DNA from: Streptomyces sp. JJ66
Lineage (GTDB): Bacteria; Actinomycetota; Actinomycetes; Streptomycetales; Streptomycetaceae
DNA length: 42,034 bases
Assembly (NCBI RefSeq): GCF_019303495.1
Contig: NZ_JAEVFI010000006.1
Location: 110,652-152,685 of the forward strand
Direction of reading: 5' to 3'
Under the pieces are notes generated by a model. The model did not search any database, was not told where the DNA came from, and worked only from the letters and a program-made list of their open reading frames with translations. The translations under genes were made by a program, and so were the position numbers. This document shows positions 26,748 to 34,334 of the stretch, piece after piece (within the stretch, counting starts at the first letter, position 1; each line of letters begins with the position of its first letter).

Positions 26748-26776
26748 GGAATAGACCCCGGGTGGGGTAATATTCC
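26748..26776. promoter_or_regulatory. Imperfect palindrome in the divergent promoter
   Basis: GGAATAGACCCC (26748-26759) pairs with GGGGTAATATTCC (26764-26776) through 11 base pairs with a small bulge. It lies 16 bp before the recombinase-like start and 67 bp before the XRE gene, in a locally AT-rich stretch. This is the natural place for an operator of the divergent regulator. Confidence 0.55.
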
Positions 26777-26843
26777 AATAACATTCGGTGGGAGTGGCGG
26801 CCGTCGTCATCCCGGGAGGTCCGTATGGGCGAGACTCTTTGCC

Positions 26844-27155
26844 GTGCCACAAGGAGACAAGCGCAGCCGCAGGCCCGTCGGGTACGTCCTTGAGGGCACC
26901 TGGCCGGGCGCTGTGCTCGATGACCACCACGGGGCGCGGGTCGCCCAGGAAGTGGCCGCAAGGCTGCGGAAGGTGATCGACGCGAACGGCTGGTCGATGG
27001 TGGAGGTGGCCCGGCGGACGGGTGTCGACCGGCTGACCGTCACGCGCGTGCTCGCCGGACAGGTGTGGCCCGACCTGCTGACGATCGCGACCTTGGAGAA
27101 GGCTCTCGACGTGGACCTGTGGCCCGGACGTGAACCGGGCAATCCGCCGCGATGA
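26844..27155 (+). CDS. XRE-family helix-turn-helix regulator
   Basis: A 103-residue protein with one HTH (about 42-90): VAARLRKVIDANGWSMVEVA, RRTGVDRLTVTRVLAGQVWP and LLTIATLEKALDVDLW. GTG at 26844 is chosen because it is the first start after the shared promoter and follows GGGCGAG, though spacing is long. It is divergent from the recombinase-like/transposase operon and probably represses it. Its gene is followed by the inverted repeat GCATTCGGC/GCCGAATGC (27166-27210). Confidence 0.8.
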   Translation: MPQGDKRSRRPVGYVLEGTWPGAVLDDHHGARVAQEVAARLRKVIDANGWSMVEVARRTGVDRLTVTRVLAGQVWPDLLTIATLEKALDVDLWPGREPGNPPR

Positions 27156-27264
27156 AATCGCATGGGCATTCGGCTCCTTGAAAAAGAGGCAGGATGAAAT
27201 GGCCGAATGCCGTACACAGCCGGGCGGAGCCGGGTAGTGTCGGAAACGGCCTTAGCGGGCTATG

Positions 27265-27318
27265 ACCGCCGCCGCAGACCCAGGGGGGCAACCCTGGGCC
27301 GTCCTACGCGGCGGCGGT
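27265..27318. terminator. Two-stage hairpin between convergent genes
   Basis: Outer arms ACCGCCGCCGC (27265-27275) and GCGGCGGCGGT (27308-27318) enclose inner arms CCCAGGG (27279-27285) and CCCTGGG (27292-27298) with a 6-nt loop. TTATTAAGTTAT follows. It sits between the convergent XRE and winged-helix genes and fits a bidirectional terminator; a small structured RNA is possible. Confidence 0.65.
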
Positions 27319-27370
27319 TATTAAGTTATACGGGTGCGCCTGCGGCGATCATTGCTCGCGGGAGCCTATG

Positions 27371-28096
27371 TCAGGCGAATCTCCAGTTCATGCGGGGCCG
27401 GTAGTAGGTGTGGAAGTCGCCTTCGACGGTCACGCGTTCCAGAGCACCGCGCCGGGCGAGGTTGCGGAGGTTCTCGCGCAGCGCACGGCGGGCGGCGCCG
27501 TCACTCTCGCCGACACCCAGGAGCTCGGCGACATCACCGGTGCCCCAGTTGGTGTCGGGCCGCTGGGCCATCACCGTGAGGATCTGCTTCATCCGGGCCC
27601 CCCGGACGATCACCTCGGCGGGGGCGTCGTCCTGCATGTCGGACGGCAGGCCCGTATGCTCGGCGGAGGTAGCTTCCCGGGGCGGGGGGTGAGGGCCGGG
27701 GGCCGCATCATGCTCCGGTTCGGAAGGGTCCGTGTGCGGCGACGCGGCGCGCGGCGGAGGATCCGGCGGGACGATCTTGAGCTGGGGGCCCGGCTGGCCG
27801 GCCGCTGAGGCGCCTGAGCCGTCCTGCCGCGGACCAAACGTCTCGTGAGCGGTCTTCAGCGCGGACCGTGCTGTCGTCACGGCCGCCCACACTTCCTCCC
27901 GCCCCGAGGCGAGCCGCATGCGACGCTCCCTGAGCAGTCGCAGCGACTGCTCAGCCTCGTCGATACCGGCGTCGCACTCCTTCAGCGCCGCGTCGAACTT
28001 CCGGGCCCACCGTTCGAGGGCGTCCGGAGAATCATCCGGGATGATCTGCTCAGTCGCCTGAAAGGACATGGCGCCACGGTAAAGGCAGGAAGCCAT
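27371..28096 (-). CDS. Coiled-coil / winged-helix protein
   Basis: A 241-residue protein. The N-terminal third is a helical coiled coil (about 20-90: RKFDAALKECDAGIDEAEQS, LRLLRERRMRLASG). The middle is a Pro-rich linker. The C-terminal 80 residues form a winged-helix domain (RMKQILTVMAQRPDTNWGTG, DVAELLGV, ALRENLRNLARRGALERV) ending EGDFHTYYRPRMNWRF. The function is unknown; the fold suggests oligomeric DNA binding. ATG at 28096 with AGGA before it is the best-supported start; ATG at 28069 is an alternative. It lies 200 bp behind the transposition-ATPase frame in the same direction and may be an accessory factor. Confidence 0.7.
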   Translation of the reverse strand: MASCLYRGAMSFQATEQIIPDDSPDALERWARKFDAALKECDAGIDEAEQSLRLLRERRMRLASGREEVWAAVTTARSALKTAHETFGPRQDGSGASAAGQPGPQLKIVPPDPPPRAASPHTDPSEPEHDAAPGPHPPPREATSAEHTGLPSDMQDDAPAEVIVRGARMKQILTVMAQRPDTNWGTGDVAELLGVGESDGAARRALRENLRNLARRGALERVTVEGDFHTYYRPRMNWRFA

Positions 28097-28109
28097 ATAT
28101 GTCCTGCCT
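28081..28109. promoter_or_regulatory. Inverted repeat enclosing the start of the winged-helix gene
   Basis: AAGGCAGGA (28081-28089) and TCCTGCCTT (28101-28109) are perfect 9-bp arms around an 11-nt loop that contains the ATG at 28096 (reverse strand). In the mRNA the upstream arm carries the AGGA ribosome site. It could be a DNA operator for autoregulation or an RNA hairpin that hides the ribosome site. The rest of the 28110-28297 gap shows no gene. Confidence 0.6.
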
Positions 28110-28297
28110 TCTTCACGACTGGCAGCGGCATTCGATGGACAAGGGAATCGCTGTGCCGTTTTGTCCTGGTTATATATTCGTTGCTCGAATGAATAGGCGA
28201 TGAAATCGGGTTCGCTGGCTTACGGTTCCTTCGGGGAACTCTGGGTAGATGGCCAAGGCGACCACGCGGGCTGTCGCCGTCCCGGTACAGATGGCCC

Positions 28298-29518
28298 TCA
28301 GGGGGTCATGCCCTGTTTCGGTGGCGCTGTGTATTGCCAGGGAGCGGCGAGGTCGTCGAGCAGTGCGCGGGTGAGGTGCTCGGTGCCGTCCCGGATGGCA
28401 CGTACGGCCCCACTGCGCAGGAGGTAGCCCACGCGGTCGGCCCGGCCACCGGTGAGCCGGTGCAGATGACCGGCGAGGCCCGGGAGAGTACCCATCGTGT
28501 GCCTGCGCAGCCGGAGGGCCGATTCCGCCCACGCCAGGTAATCAGTCCAGGCCCGGTCGCACGGCATCGGGCTCAAAGTCAGGTGCAGCAGACGGCGGCT
28601 GGGCCCGAGGCCGGGCAGGGCAGCCGCGTGGCCGGCGAACACGAAGGTGGCCGGAATCCGATCGCACAGGTAGTCCACGGTGTCGGACAACAGGGTGGCC
28701 GAACCCCTCGCTGTGTGGAGGTACTCGAACTCGTCCACCAGGACCAGCCCCGTCCCCAGTCGGGCCAGGGCGTCGCTCGTCTCCCTGGCCAGAACCGCTA
28801 TCCCGGCCCGCTCGCGGACCGGGACCGCGGCCTGCCGGGCCAGCTCCGCCAGGAACACGCGTGGGGTCGTGGCCGGCGGCACCCGGACATAGACGACCGG
28901 CAGGCGGGTGCTGCCGGCGGGGAGCTGTGTCCTCGCCGTATAGCTCTGGCCGAGCGCCAGCAGCGCCGTGGTCTTGCCTGTGCCGGATTCGCCAGTCACC
29001 ACGAGGCCACGGCGAGCCCCGGAGGTGTGTTCGTTGAGCAGCACCAGTTCCTCGGCCCGGCGGATCGTGGCCTCGACATCGGGGGTCGGGAGAGGGAGCC
29101 GGGCGTGGTACTCGATGCGCGCCTGGTCCAGCGCTCTGGCGGAGGGTGTCGTACCCGGTTCCAGCGGCGGGGTCTGGGCGGCGAAGGGAGAACCGACGGA
29201 TGAGGACGGAGGAAGGGGATCGGCACATTTGCTCAGCGGCAGCAGAGGCGCGGGCGCGGTGGCGGGCACGGCGACCCACGAGTCCTGCGCCGTGCGAGCC
29301 CACACCTGCCGGGTGTCGTGCGGGTCCCGGCGTACCTCGACTGGTTGCTCCCCGCGCAGCGCGTCCAGGCCAGGGCTGTCGTAGTGGTGCCCGCGCACGT
29401 TCAGACCGGTCGCGGTCACGCGCCGACGCTCGCCGGGCAGCAGGCCGGCGAACGCCTGCGGGGAGGGCGGCGTGGCGACCCAGCCCGCCCGGGCGGTGAG
29501 TACCGCGTACGTGTGCGC
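28298..29518 (-). CDS. TnsC/TniB-like AAA+ ATPase fused in frame to a Mu-type transposase C-terminal domain
   Basis: One open frame carries two domains. The first (29518 to about 29270) matches the C-terminal beta-barrel of Tn7/Mu-type transposases (TYAVLTARAGWVATPPSP, then TGLNVRGHHYDSPGLDALRG). After a Pro/Ala/Ser linker comes an AAA+ ATPase with Walker A GESGTGKT (28993-28970) and Walker B LVLVDEFE (28747-28724), then a lid-type domain. Such ATPases select targets and activate the transposase. No stop separates the domains. The catalytic half of the transposase is in another frame upstream. An independent start for the ATPase could be GTG at 29269, without a clear ribosome site. The start given here is only where homology begins. 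Confidence 0.6.
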   Translation of the reverse strand, partial: AHTYAVLTARAGWVATPPSPQAFAGLLPGERRRVTATGLNVRGHHYDSPGLDALRGEQPVEVRRDPHDTRQVWARTAQDSWVAVPATAPAPLLPLSKCADPLPPSSSVGSPFAAQTPPLEPGTTPSARALDQARIEYHARLPLPTPDVEATIRRAEELVLLNEHTSGARRGLVVTGESGTGKTTALLALGQSYTARTQLPAGSTRLPVVYVRVPPATTPRVFLAELARQAAVPVRERAGIAVLARETSDALARLGTGLVLVDEFEYLHTARGSATLLSDTVDYLCDRIPATFVFAGHAAALPGLGPSRRLLHLTLSPMPCDRAWTDYLAWAESALRLRRHTMGTLPGLAGHLHRLTGGRADRVGYLLRSGAVRAIRDGTEHLTRALLDDLAAPWQYTAPPKQGMTP

Positions 29519-30824
29519 CCTGCTGCGCGCGCTCCGGCATAGCGAACTCGGGGTTCTGCCGATGGATTTCGTCGTGGTTCCATTCCTCTTGGGTAAACGC
29601 GTCGAGCAGGTCCTGCACCATGGCCACGGGCCACCCGGCGTCCCGGGCCTGGTCGCCCCGCACGGACCGCAACCAGGTGCTGAACTGTGAGGCCAACGTC
29701 CTGGCCGCGACCTCGGCGCGGCGTCGCGGATACGGAAGCGAACCGGGCGCCGCGCGCACGAGAACACCATGACGGCGGCAGGCGTCCGCCAGCCGGGGGA
29801 AACCGGGCACTCGGTCCCAGAACAAGGTCTGGGGCCGGACGAGCGGGGGCAGCGCATCCCCGGCGTGCAGTCCGCCCGGAGCCGGGACTTCGTGCTCGCA
29901 GAGCCAGTTCGCCCGCCGGTCCGGGGGCATCCATATCCGGGCCAGCAGCGCGGCCCCGTCCACGGGCCGTGAACTCTCGCGTACGACGGCGGTCAGAAGC
30001 ACCTCGGTGTCGACGTCCAGGGCGAACACCACCTCCAGGTCCCGCCGCTCGACGTGCGGTAGCGGCAGCGGGGGAAGCCGCACGGCGTCCACGACGACCT
30101 GTCGTCCTGGCCATTGCTCCGGACTGGCGATCAGGCCCGCGGCATCCAACTCCGTGTACAGGCGATGGAAGGTCGTCCGCGACGGCAGCACCAGCTCCCC
30201 TGAACCGGCCTCCGCCGCGAGGATCTGCCCGACCCGGCGACGGACCGCCTCGATCCCCGGCCGACCCCCGACCGACTCCGCCACCACCCGGCGCACCGCG
30301 TCCACAAGACGTGGATCCCACCTCGCCCCGAGCTCCTCACGGCGCCCCGCCCGGCCGTCCGCCAGTCCGGCTGGCCCCTCCGCCTCGTACCGCTGCCGCT
30401 TACGCCGCACCGTTCGGGCGGACGCCCCTCGTACCCCCGCCCGCCGCAACTCCTCGGACTTCGCCTCCTCCCGCTCGCCCAGCGTGCGCCGTGCCGGATC
30501 GAACTCAGGTCTCGGCCGCGCACCCGGCGGGGCACCGGGAGGCAGCCCAGTCAGGACCTCGACGATGTGCGGAAGCCACCAGCGCGCCCGCTCAGCGGCG
30601 TCACCCACGGGCAGGGGCGGGCCTGGCACGGGTGCTCGCGCCGCTTGGTCCAGTACCGAGAATCCCCGGCTCCGCATCAGCGTCACCACGTCCGCCTGCC
30701 GCTCGCCTCCCACCCCGTCCGTCAGCGTCAGGACCCGACCGTACACACCGGTGACGGTATACGCCCGCCCGTCGAGGCGGACCCGGTCACCCACACCCAA
30801 CCAGTCCGGCCACACCGCGTTCAT
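29519..30824 (-). pseudogene. Tn7/Mu-type DDE transposase, frameshifted before its C-terminal domain
   Basis: From ATG 30824 (after GAGGGTG) the frame encodes a TnsB/TniA-like enzyme. It has an N-terminal small barrel (WPDWLGVGDRVRLDGRAYTV), helix-turn-helix units (ELRRAGVRGASARTVRRKRQ; GIEAVRRRVGQIL) and an RNase-H catalytic core. The triad is visible as D in VFALDVDTEVLL, D in TLFWDRVPGF and E about 34 residues later in RRRAEVAARTL. The frame stays aligned to QEEWNHDEIHRQNPEF at about 29560. The next conserved segment (TYAVLTARAGW) is in the +1 frame at 29512. One extra base, or two missing bases, between about 29545 and 29510 explains this. It may be decay, a sequencing error or a recoding site. 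Confidence 0.7.
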
Positions 30825-30937
30825 CTGCACCCTCGGTCCGGATACGGGGCCGGTCCGAGCCGCACCGAGACGCGCCCCCGTCGTGTTCACACCACGACGC
30901 GAGCGCTCCTCAGCCCCGCTCGGACCGGCCAGCCGTG

Positions 30938-31003
30938 GCGTTCAGTGAACTGGATGCGGAGGAAGCCGACTCGGGCCGCCTCGGCATCCAGTTCACTGAA
31001 CGC
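30938..31003. repeat. 66-bp near-perfect palindrome with GTTCAGTGAAC dyads
   Basis: The 20-mer GCGTTCAGTGAACTGGATGC (30938-30957) recurs as its exact complement at 30984-31003; pairing continues inward (GGAGG/CCTC, GCC/GGC) with few mismatches. Each arm also contains the small dyad GTTCA-G-TGAAC. It lies between the divergent transposase and Nudix-like genes. Possible roles are a double operator, a transposon-end or resolution site, or a terminator. Confidence 0.8.
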
Positions 31004-31085
31004 CCTTACGGACAGATCCTGCCCCACACCACCCGGATGGAACACCCGGGATGATATTCCTATATCGACGGGTGAGGGTGGTCAC

Positions 31086-31538
31086 ATGATGCATCCCGCA
31101 CACCGGGGCACCGCCGTCCGTGGCGTACGCCGCACCCTGCTGATCGTCCTGCTGTCGCACGACAGCAGGACGATCCTCCTCGAGCACCGACGCGATGAGC
31201 CAGCCTGGCGACCTCTGTGCGTCGACGTACCATCACATCGCTCCTACGCGCGTGCCGCGCACCAGTGGCAGCGGCGCTGGGGTAGCTGCTCGGGCATGCG
31301 CCGAGGCTCGGTGACCGGGCGGCTGACAGTCGGAGCGGCCTCGGGGCGCCATGACTACCACCTGGTCATCCTCAAGCTCTCCCGGGAGGAAGACCCGAGG
31401 CTCTTCTCGTGCTACGGGAGGTGGTGGCCGGTCGTGGACGTCGATTCCGCAGTTGTGTTCCCCAGGGAACTCGGCGTTCTGATGACCGGCTACGTCGGGG
31501 GATGGATCCCGGACGGCCCCATCGCCCTGGACGCCTGA
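31086..31538 (+). CDS. Degenerate Nudix-like protein
   Basis: A 150-residue protein. The order of segments fits a Nudix fold: strand TLLIVLLSHDSRTILLEHRR, helix SYARAAHQWQRRWG at the place of the Nudix helix, then HDYHLVILKL and WWPVVDVDSAVVFPRELG near the end. The catalytic box (GX5EX7REXXEEXG) is missing: neither the glycine nor the paired glutamates are present. It may bind rather than hydrolyse nucleotides. Tandem ATGs at 31086 and 31089 follow GGGTGAGGGTGG. A dyad CACCCG/CGGGTG surrounds its AT-rich promoter (about 31043-31073). The Nudix assignment is tentative. Confidence 0.4.
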   Translation: MMHPAHRGTAVRGVRRTLLIVLLSHDSRTILLEHRRDEPAWRPLCVDVPSHRSYARAAHQWQRRWGSCSGMRRGSVTGRLTVGAASGRHDYHLVILKLSREEDPRLFSCYGRWWPVVDVDSAVVFPRELGVLMTGYVGGWIPDGPIALDA

Positions 31539-31557
31539 GATCGTCCTGAAGGGTGGA

Positions 31558-31838
31558 TCACTCGCCTCTGGAGCAGGAAGCGCTTGGTGCGCAGTCGCCA
31601 GCCAAAGTGCCGATGATGGCTGCGAGTTCAGCTTGTGGGACCTGTCGACCGACCACGTGGAGCCGGTTGGCCAATTGTGTCTCCAGGTCGTGCAGGATCC
31701 GCACGGCCACGGCGAGGTGCCTCAGAGCCCTGTCGGTCAGAACGACGAGCTTGCGCCGCCCGCCAGCGGGATGCGGTCGGCGTTCCACGTAGTCCCGCTT
31801 CTCGAGGTCGTCGATGATCTGGCCGTACGCGCTCCAGG
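31558..31838 (-). pseudogene. MarR-family regulator, C-terminal fragment
   Basis: The frame encodes only the second half of a MarR winged helix: AYGQIIDDLEKRDYVERRPH (recognition helix and wing), GGRRKLVVLTDRALRHLAVA, then the C-terminal dimer helices. The N-terminal half is replaced by IS5-type transposase sequence, with the junction near 31835. No start or ribosome site fits, so it is a broken gene. Confidence 0.75.
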
Positions 31839-32490
31839 ACGCGCCATCGCTTGAGTTCGGCGAAGGCTCGGTCGACCGGGCCGCGGAGCCGGGCCAGGGC
31901 GGTGTTGGCCTGTTTCTCCCAACCGTTGTGGCTCTTGCCCTTGGGGCGCTTGATCGGGGTGCGGACCGTGCCGCCGGCGCCTTGGTAGCCCGAGTCGGCA
32001 GTGGTCTCATGTCCGCCTCGACGATGCCGTCTGCGCGTGCCGCGACGATGTCCTGGGTGGAGCCGGTGCGCGCGTTGCCGAGGAAGACGAGTTCACCGCC
32101 GGGTGTGGTCAGGCCCTGGACTTCCTCCCGTGGTCGCGGTGCTTGGCGTTGTAGAGCGGGTCGGGGTGGCCTCGGTGGCCTGGGCCGCGCAGCGCCAGGT
32201 GGGGATCAGGGTGCCGTCCAGCAGCAGGCGTCGTCCGGGACCGGCGGCCTGAAGCCCGTCCGGGGGTGTGGGAGCGAGTGGGGCCAGGGCGGCGATACCC
32301 TCGTTGACGTAGCGCCAGGCGGGGTCGGTCGACACGCCGAAATGCGCGCCGAGTTGCGCGAACGTGTCGCCTTTGGCCAGCCAGACCAGCAGCATCATGG
32401 CCTGGTCCCAGCTGGTCAGAGCCCGCCAGGAGCCCCCTGCCTCACTACCTTCGGGCGGCATCAGGTTCTCCAGCCAGGAAACCAGGTCGG
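31838..32490 (-). pseudogene. IS5-family (DDE_Tnp_4-like) transposase, multiply frameshifted
   Basis: Pieces of one transposase appear in three frames. LVSWLENLMPPEG, DTFAQLGAHFGVSTDPAWRY and LLLDGTLIPTWRCAAQATE are in one. NAKHRDHG and LTTPGGELVFLGNARTGSTQ are in others. DSGYQGAGGTVRTPIKRPKG, KSHNGWEKQANTALARLRGP and VDRAFAELKRWRVL are at the end. The order is correct for an IS5/HARBI-type enzyme with DGT, DSGYQG and the final E, but at least two frameshifts exist and the C-terminus is cut at the MarR junction. No terminal repeats were identified. Confidence 0.8.
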
Positions 32491-32619
32491 ACGGGACCAG
32501 GACAGTTCCGCTTCCCTCAGCTCGGCCAGGACCCGGTCCGCTTCCTGACGCAGCACCTCCACCCGGCGCGAAGCATCCCGCTCCCGCTCCTCCAGCAGAC
32601 CGATCACCGACGGCATCCC
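32490..32619 (-). pseudogene. Coiled-coil protein, N-terminal fragment
   Basis: MPSVIGLLEERERDASRRVE followed by VLRQEADRVLAELREAEL is an uninterrupted charged helix. It resembles the N-terminus of small coiled-coil proteins that I recall near Streptomyces insertion sequences. It ends at the transposase junction near 32490, so only about 43 residues remain. Confidence 0.45.
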
Positions 32620-32719
32620 GAACCTCCACGACCGCACCGACACGACGTGCACTGCCTGCCACGGAAACCCCGACACTGTGCCTGACCAGCGGAAACCCGG
32701 CGATCAAGTACGGAAAGAC

Positions 32720-32762
32720 AACAGCTTCTCATGTCCGCGGACTACCTGCTGGAGAAGCTGTT
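32720..32762. terminator. Hairpin behind the aminotransferase gene
   Basis: AACAGCTTCTC (32720-32730) pairs perfectly with GAGAAGCTGTT (32752-32762) across a 21-nt loop. It lies 59 bases after the aminotransferase stop and is a plausible terminator of that leftward operon. It also marks the border between IS debris and the biosynthetic cluster. Confidence 0.5.
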
Positions 32763-32820
32763 CTCCGACCTCCTCGACGGCGAGCTGCTGGTCGGCCGCG
32801 AGCAGCACGGCGACGGCGCC

Positions 32821-33909
32821 TCATGCCTTGGCGGGGATCGGGCGCAGCCAGCCCGCCGGGTCGGGCGTGTGACCATGCTGCACGTCGAAGAGGGCGCGGC
32901 GGATGGCCATGGTGACCTCGCCGGGCTCGCCGTTCCCGACGGTCCAGTCGGTGTCGCCGTCCACGACCCGGGTGACCGGCGTGACCACGGCGGCGGTGCC
33001 GCACGCGAACACCTCGGTGATGACGCCCCGCTCGCACTCGTCGCGCCACTGTTCCACCGAGATCAGCTCCTCGCCGACCTTATGGCCGAGCTGGTCGGCG
33101 AGGGTCAGGAGGGTGTCCCGGGTGACCCCCGGAAGCAGGGTTCCGGTGAGGCGGGGGGTCACGAGTTCGGCGTCCGGGCCGGTGCCGCGCACAAAGCAGA
33201 GGTTCATGCCGCCCATCTCCTCCACCCAGCGGCGCTCGACGGCGTCCAGCCAGACAACCTGCGCGCAGCCCTTCTCCCGGGCCATCCGCTGGGCCACGAA
33301 GGAAGGCGCGTAGTTGCCGGCGACCTTCACATTGCCCGTGCCGCCGGGCATGGCGCGACTGTACTCGCGGTTGATCAACACCGAGACACTCTCCACCTCG
33401 TCCCCGAAGAAGCCGCCGGCGACGAACGCCATCAGCAGGAAGCGGAAAGACGGGGAGGGGCGCAGCATCAGGTTGTCGTCGGTGGCGAAGAGCAGCGGAC
33501 GCAGGTAGATGCTGTGGGCGGGGTTGTCGGAGAGCCAGTCCTGGTCGGCGGTGACCAACCGGTCGATGGCCTCCAGGAAGAGCTCCTCCGGCATCTCGGG
33601 CATGGCCAGGCGGCGGGCGGAGGCCCGGAACCGGCGGGCATTGTCGCGGGGACGGAAGACCGCCACCGACCCGTCGGCCTGTCGGTGGGCCTTGATGCCC
33701 TCGAAGATGTTCTGCCCGTAATGGAGGCCGACGGTGCCGGGGTGCAGGGAGATGTTCCGCAGCGGCGTCAGTTCGGCCTGGTGCCAACCGCGTTCCTCAT
33801 CCCACAGCACGCTGTACATGTGGGCGGTGTAGGTGTCGCCGTGGCCAGGGTCCGTGATACCACCGGCGGGTGGGACGGCGGCGGGCGGCTCGTGGTCGGT
33901 CGTGGTCAT
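32821..33909 (-). CDS. ilvE: Branched-chain amino acid aminotransferase (class IV, PLP)
   Basis: A 362-residue class IV aminotransferase. It has the PLP lysine K195 in GGTGNVKVAGNYA, plus LHYGQNIFEGIKAHRQADG, IYLRPLLFATDDNL, VEEMGGMNLCF and the phosphate-site ITEVFACGTAAVVTPV. By family it exchanges amino groups between glutamate and branched-chain 2-oxoacids. As the last gene of an operon with glutamate mutase, it may instead act on a methylated dicarboxylic or other unusual amino acid, which is inference. ATG at 33909 follows AAGGA. The full-length housekeeping enzyme looks the same, so the specific substrate cannot be told. Confidence 0.92.
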   Translation of the reverse strand: MTTTDHEPPAAVPPAGGITDPGHGDTYTAHMYSVLWDEERGWHQAELTPLRNISLHPGTVGLHYGQNIFEGIKAHRQADGSVAVFRPRDNARRFRASARRLAMPEMPEELFLEAIDRLVTADQDWLSDNPAHSIYLRPLLFATDDNLMLRPSPSFRFLLMAFVAGGFFGDEVESVSVLINREYSRAMPGGTGNVKVAGNYAPSFVAQRMAREKGCAQVVWLDAVERRWVEEMGGMNLCFVRGTGPDAELVTPRLTGTLLPGVTRDTLLTLADQLGHKVGEELISVEQWRDECERGVITEVFACGTAAVVTPVTRVVDGDTDWTVGNGEPGEVTMAIRRALFDVQHGHTPDPAGWLRPIPAKA

Positions 33910-33920
33910 GTCGGTGTCCT

Positions 33921-34334
33921 TCAGTGAGGGGCGAAAAAGAAGGTGTCGCGGCGGAGGAAGGCGCCATCCTCGTCCACGACGAAGAAGTCGGAGAACCGCA
34001 GGTCCACCGGGGAGTCGTCGTGCAGGACGCCCCGGAACGAGCCGTGCACGGAGACGTTCCGGCCGTGGGCGATGGCCGTCTCGAGAGCATGCCGGCCGGA
34101 GCGGATCGGGCGCTGCCGCGTGTAGAAGTGCCGGATGCCGGACCGACCGAGGAAGGGAGCGTGGCCAGGCCGGTGGTAGATCGCGTCTGGGGCGAAGAGC
34201 AGGACCATCGAGGCCATGTCACCCGCGTCGATCAGGTCGAAGTGGCGGATCACGCGGGCGATGGCGGCCGCCTCGGGCGAGTCCTCGGCGTGGCCGGCGA
34301 ACAGGTCCGCGCCGGCCTGGGAGATGGTGGTCAT
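33921..34334 (-). CDS. SnoaL/NTF2-like small enzyme or binding protein
   Basis: A 137-residue alpha+beta cone-fold protein: AAAIARVIRHFDLIDAGDMA, SMVLLFAPDAIYHRPGHAPF, LGRSGIRHFYTRQRPI, HGRNVSVHGSFRGVLHDD and VDLRFSDFFVVDEDG. Members act as isomerases, cyclases, hydrolases or mere binding proteins. Polar residues D/H/R in the cone (Y-H-R-P, H-F-Y) are compatible with catalysis. ATG at 34334 follows AGGAACGAGG and overlaps the stop of the FMN-protein gene (ATGA). Its role in the pathway is unknown. Confidence 0.8.
   Translation of the reverse strand: MTTISQAGADLFAGHAEDSPEAAAIARVIRHFDLIDAGDMASMVLLFAPDAIYHRPGHAPFLGRSGIRHFYTRQRPIRSGRHALETAIAHGRNVSVHGSFRGVLHDDSPVDLRFSDFFVVDEDGAFLRRDTFFFAPH

Noticed and set aside
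32731..32817. Rightward reading MSADYLLEKLFSDLLDGELL
   Set aside because: It looks helical, but the frame continues antisense to the aminotransferase gene and overlaps the hairpin; no ribosome site.
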